Shown in pieces: positions 6,130 through 7,464 of a stretch of DNA of 7,464 nucleotides; position 1 is the stretch's first letter; each line of letters begins with the position of its first letter. The translations under genes were made by a program, and so were the position numbers. The stretch lies in the NCBI GenBank assembly GCA_026785795.1, contig JAJAZJ010000177.1, positions 1 through 7,464 of the forward strand, written 5' to 3'. Below the pieces are notes generated by a model. That model was not told the DNA's origin, did not search any database, and saw only the letters and a list, made by a program, of their open reading frames with translations. This DNA is from Pseudoxanthomonas sp. Its GTDB lineage: Bacteria > Pseudomonadota > Gammaproteobacteria > Xanthomonadales > Xanthomonadaceae.

Positions 6130-6157
6130 CCAGCCATCGTCGCAGCGGCAATCAATG

Positions 6158-6946
6158 ATGGATTTGAACCTTTCCGGCAAGCACGCGTTGCTCTGTGGGG
6201 CCACCGAGGGCATCGGTCGTGCAGCGGCACTCGAACTTGCCCTGCTGGGTGCCGATATCACCCTGCTCGCGAGGCGTGGCGAGGCGCTGGCGTCTGCCGC
6301 AGCCGCCCTGCCCTGCAATTTCGCCGGGCAGCGCCACGACTGGGTGGTAGCCGACGTCAGCGATCACGTCACGTTGAAGTCGCAGGTACAGGCCCTGGCC
6401 AGCGCCAACCCGGTGCATATCCTGGTGAACAATACCGGAGGCCCACCGGGGGGACGCGCCGTTGACGCCGATGCCGCCGCCTACCTGGCTGCGTTCCATC
6501 AGCACCTGCTCGCCAACCAGGCACTGGTTCAGGCGGTGCTGCCCGGCATGCAGGGCGCCCATTGGGGCCGGATCGTCAACGTCATATCCACTTCGGTGAA
6601 GGAACCTATCGTCAACCTGGGGGTTTCCAACAGCATTCGCGCAGCGGTGGCCGGCTGGGCCAAGACCCTGTCGCGCGAGCTTGGCGCCGACGGCATTACC
6701 GTGAACAACGTGCTGCCCGGCTACACGCGCACCGGGCGCCTGGAACAGATCCTGGATGACCGCTCGGCCAGCACCGGCAAATCACGCGAGGCGGTTGCTG
6801 CGGCCATGCTGGCTACGGTGCCGGTTGGCCGCTTCGCCGAGGCCGGCGAGATTGCCGCGGCCATCGCCTTTTTGGCCAGTCCGGCGGCTGCCTACATCAA
6901 CGGGGTGAGCCTGGCCGTGGATGGCGGGCGCATGCAGTCGATCTGA
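6158..6946 (+). CDS. Atypical short-chain dehydrogenase/reductase (beta-ketoacyl reductase-like)
   Basis: The product is 262 residues with a Rossmann fold of the classical SDR size. The nucleotide-binding loop is CGATEGIG (13-20), close to TGxxxGxG but with Cys first. ARR at 38-40 after the second strand is compatible with NADPH preference. The structural motif reads [10 protein letters not shown] (90-99) rather than NNAG, and the C-terminus has PGYTRTGR (187-194) and [11 protein letters not shown] (247-257). The catalytic YxxxK is absent: the region reads [17 protein letters not shown] (153-169), with Ser and Arg where Tyr and Lys belong. These traits match the known beta-ketoacyl reductase-like SDR subgroup (cd05344), whose members lack a perfect tetrad. 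Two adjacent ATGs (6155 and 6158) are both possible starts, with only a weak AGCGG upstream. A longer frame to 6056 adds residues unrelated to SDRs. The stop overlaps the nei start. The substrate is unknown. Confidence 0.9.
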   Translation: MDLNLSGKHALLCGATEGIGRAAALELALLGADITLLARRGEALASAAAALPCNFAGQRHDWVVADVSDHVTLKSQVQALASANPVHILVNNTGGPPGGRAVDADAAAYLAAFHQHLLANQALVQAVLPGMQGAHWGRIVNVISTSVKEPIVNLGVSNSIRAAVAGWAKTLSRELGADGITVNNVLPGYTRTGRLEQILDDRSASTGKSREAVAAAMLATVPVGRFAEAGEIAAAIAFLASPAAAYINGVSLAVDGGRMQSI

Positions 6947-7464
6947 TGCCCGAAGGCCCGGAAATCCGCCGCGCCGCGGACCAGCTTGCACTGGCGGTCG
7001 TCGGTCAGCCCTTGCTGAGTGCATGGTTCGCGTTCCCGGCCCTCAAGCCATTCGAGGCTTCCCTGCCCGGCGCCACCATCTGCAGCATCCTGCCGCACGG
7101 CAAGGCCCTGCTGACCCGTTTCGACAACGGCTGGACGCTCTACAGCCACAACCAGCTGTACGGCGTGTGGCAAGTAGTGGGATCCGGCGAACGACCCGCC
7201 ACCACGCGCTCACTGCGCGTCGCGCTTGAAACCCGGGAGCGCGCCGTCCTGCTGTACTCGGCCTCCGATGTTGCGATGTGGCGCGACGAGGACCTGGTGC
7301 GTCATCCATTTCTCTCGAAGCTGGGTCCGGACGTGCTGGATGAGTCATTGGGCGCTGTTGCGGTGGCCAAGCGCCTGCAGCAGGCGGCGTTTTCAGGCCG
7401 CGCGCTGTCGGCCCTGTTGCTGGACCAGGGCTTCCTGGCGGGCATGGGCAACTACCTGCGTTCG
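6946..7464 (+). CDS. nei: Endonuclease VIII (DNA glycosylase/AP lyase), 3' end beyond the window
   Basis: Base-excision repair enzyme that removes oxidised pyrimidines and cleaves the abasic site by beta,delta-elimination. The first 173 of about 260-270 codons are present. The catalytic N-terminus [14 protein letters not shown] has Pro2 (nucleophile after Met removal) and Glu3. HGKALL carries the catalytic Lys53. SHNQLYGVW (67-75) includes the Gln70-Leu71-Tyr72 trio that fills the helix gap in E. coli Nei. [16 protein letters not shown] (157-172) leads into the helix-two-turn-helix with Asn169. The pattern is that of E. coli Nei rather than Fpg/MutM (which starts MPELPEVE). The start ATG shares one base with the SDR stop (TGATG), so translation is probably coupled. 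The C-terminal zinc finger lies outside the window, so intactness cannot be judged. Confidence 0.95.
   Translation, partial: MPEGPEIRRAADQLALAVVGQPLLSAWFAFPALKPFEASLPGATICSILPHGKALLTRFDNGWTLYSHNQLYGVWQVVGSGERPATTRSLRVALETRERAVLLYSASDVAMWRDEDLVRHPFLSKLGPDVLDESLGAVAVAKRLQQAAFSGRALSALLLDQGFLAGMGNYLRS

Noticed and set aside
6056..6157. A longer SDR starting at 6056
   Set aside because: The additional 34 residues lack similarity to SDR proteins and would cover the probable -10 box; the family begins near [11 protein letters not shown].
4174..6318. A 714-codon open frame on the minus strand, opposite asnS and the genes after it
   Set aside because: It spans several well-supported plus-strand genes, has no recognisable domain and biased composition (Arg/Gln/Ala/Gly), and no good start signal was seen.
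1..7464. CRISPR arrays, tRNA or rRNA genes, insertion sequences, toxin-antitoxin or defence clusters
   Set aside because: No regularly spaced repeats, cloverleaf or rRNA sequence, transposase, terminal repeats or defence-type domains were seen on either strand.

Overview
This 7464-base window is GC-rich chromosomal DNA from a gammaproteobacterium, most likely of the Xanthomonadaceae/Lysobacterales (Stenotrophomonas/Xanthomonas-like). The basis is the strong similarity of AsnRS, Nei, IscA and the S6/S18/L9 proteins to gammaproteobacterial homologues, the high GC content, and the absence of priB between rpsF and rpsR. The genus is inferred from protein character and was not tested by a search.

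Layout. Positions 1-69 (minus) hold only the first 23 codons of a gene with a possible signal peptide. A strong intrinsic terminator at 144-173 closes the minus-strand ribosomal protein operon rpsF (1042-1479), rpsR (800-1030), rplI (198-647). That operon starts from a probable promoter at 1607-1635 and has a structured leader of about 120 nt, which may hold the S6:S18 autoregulatory element. Upstream of it, on the same strand, are an exported DUF885 zincin-like protein (1657-3411) and the A-type Fe-S carrier iscA (3484-3819). The iscA gene has a perfect TATAAT -10 box and a very short leader.

From about 3840 the direction flips. On the plus strand are asnS (3928-5328), a small two-helix membrane protein (5365-5670), a small acidic protein overlapping it by ATGA (5667-5975), an atypical short-chain dehydrogenase (6158-6946), and the start of nei, endonuclease VIII (6946 to the window end), overlapping the SDR stop by one base. 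asnS and the two small genes look like one transcription unit. SDR and nei look like a second, separated by a 182-base spacer with inverted repeats and a TACAAT -10-like box.

Functionally this is mostly housekeeping: translation (S6, S18, L9, AsnRS), Fe-S cluster delivery (IscA) and base excision repair (Nei). The less explained genes are the DUF885 protein, the two small proteins after asnS, and the SDR, whose usual Tyr/Lys catalytic pair is missing. I see no mobile element, CRISPR array, tRNA, rRNA or defence-type cluster, and no sign of a wholly new multi-gene system. The best leads are regulatory RNA candidates in the ribosomal operon and the uncharacterised small-gene pair.
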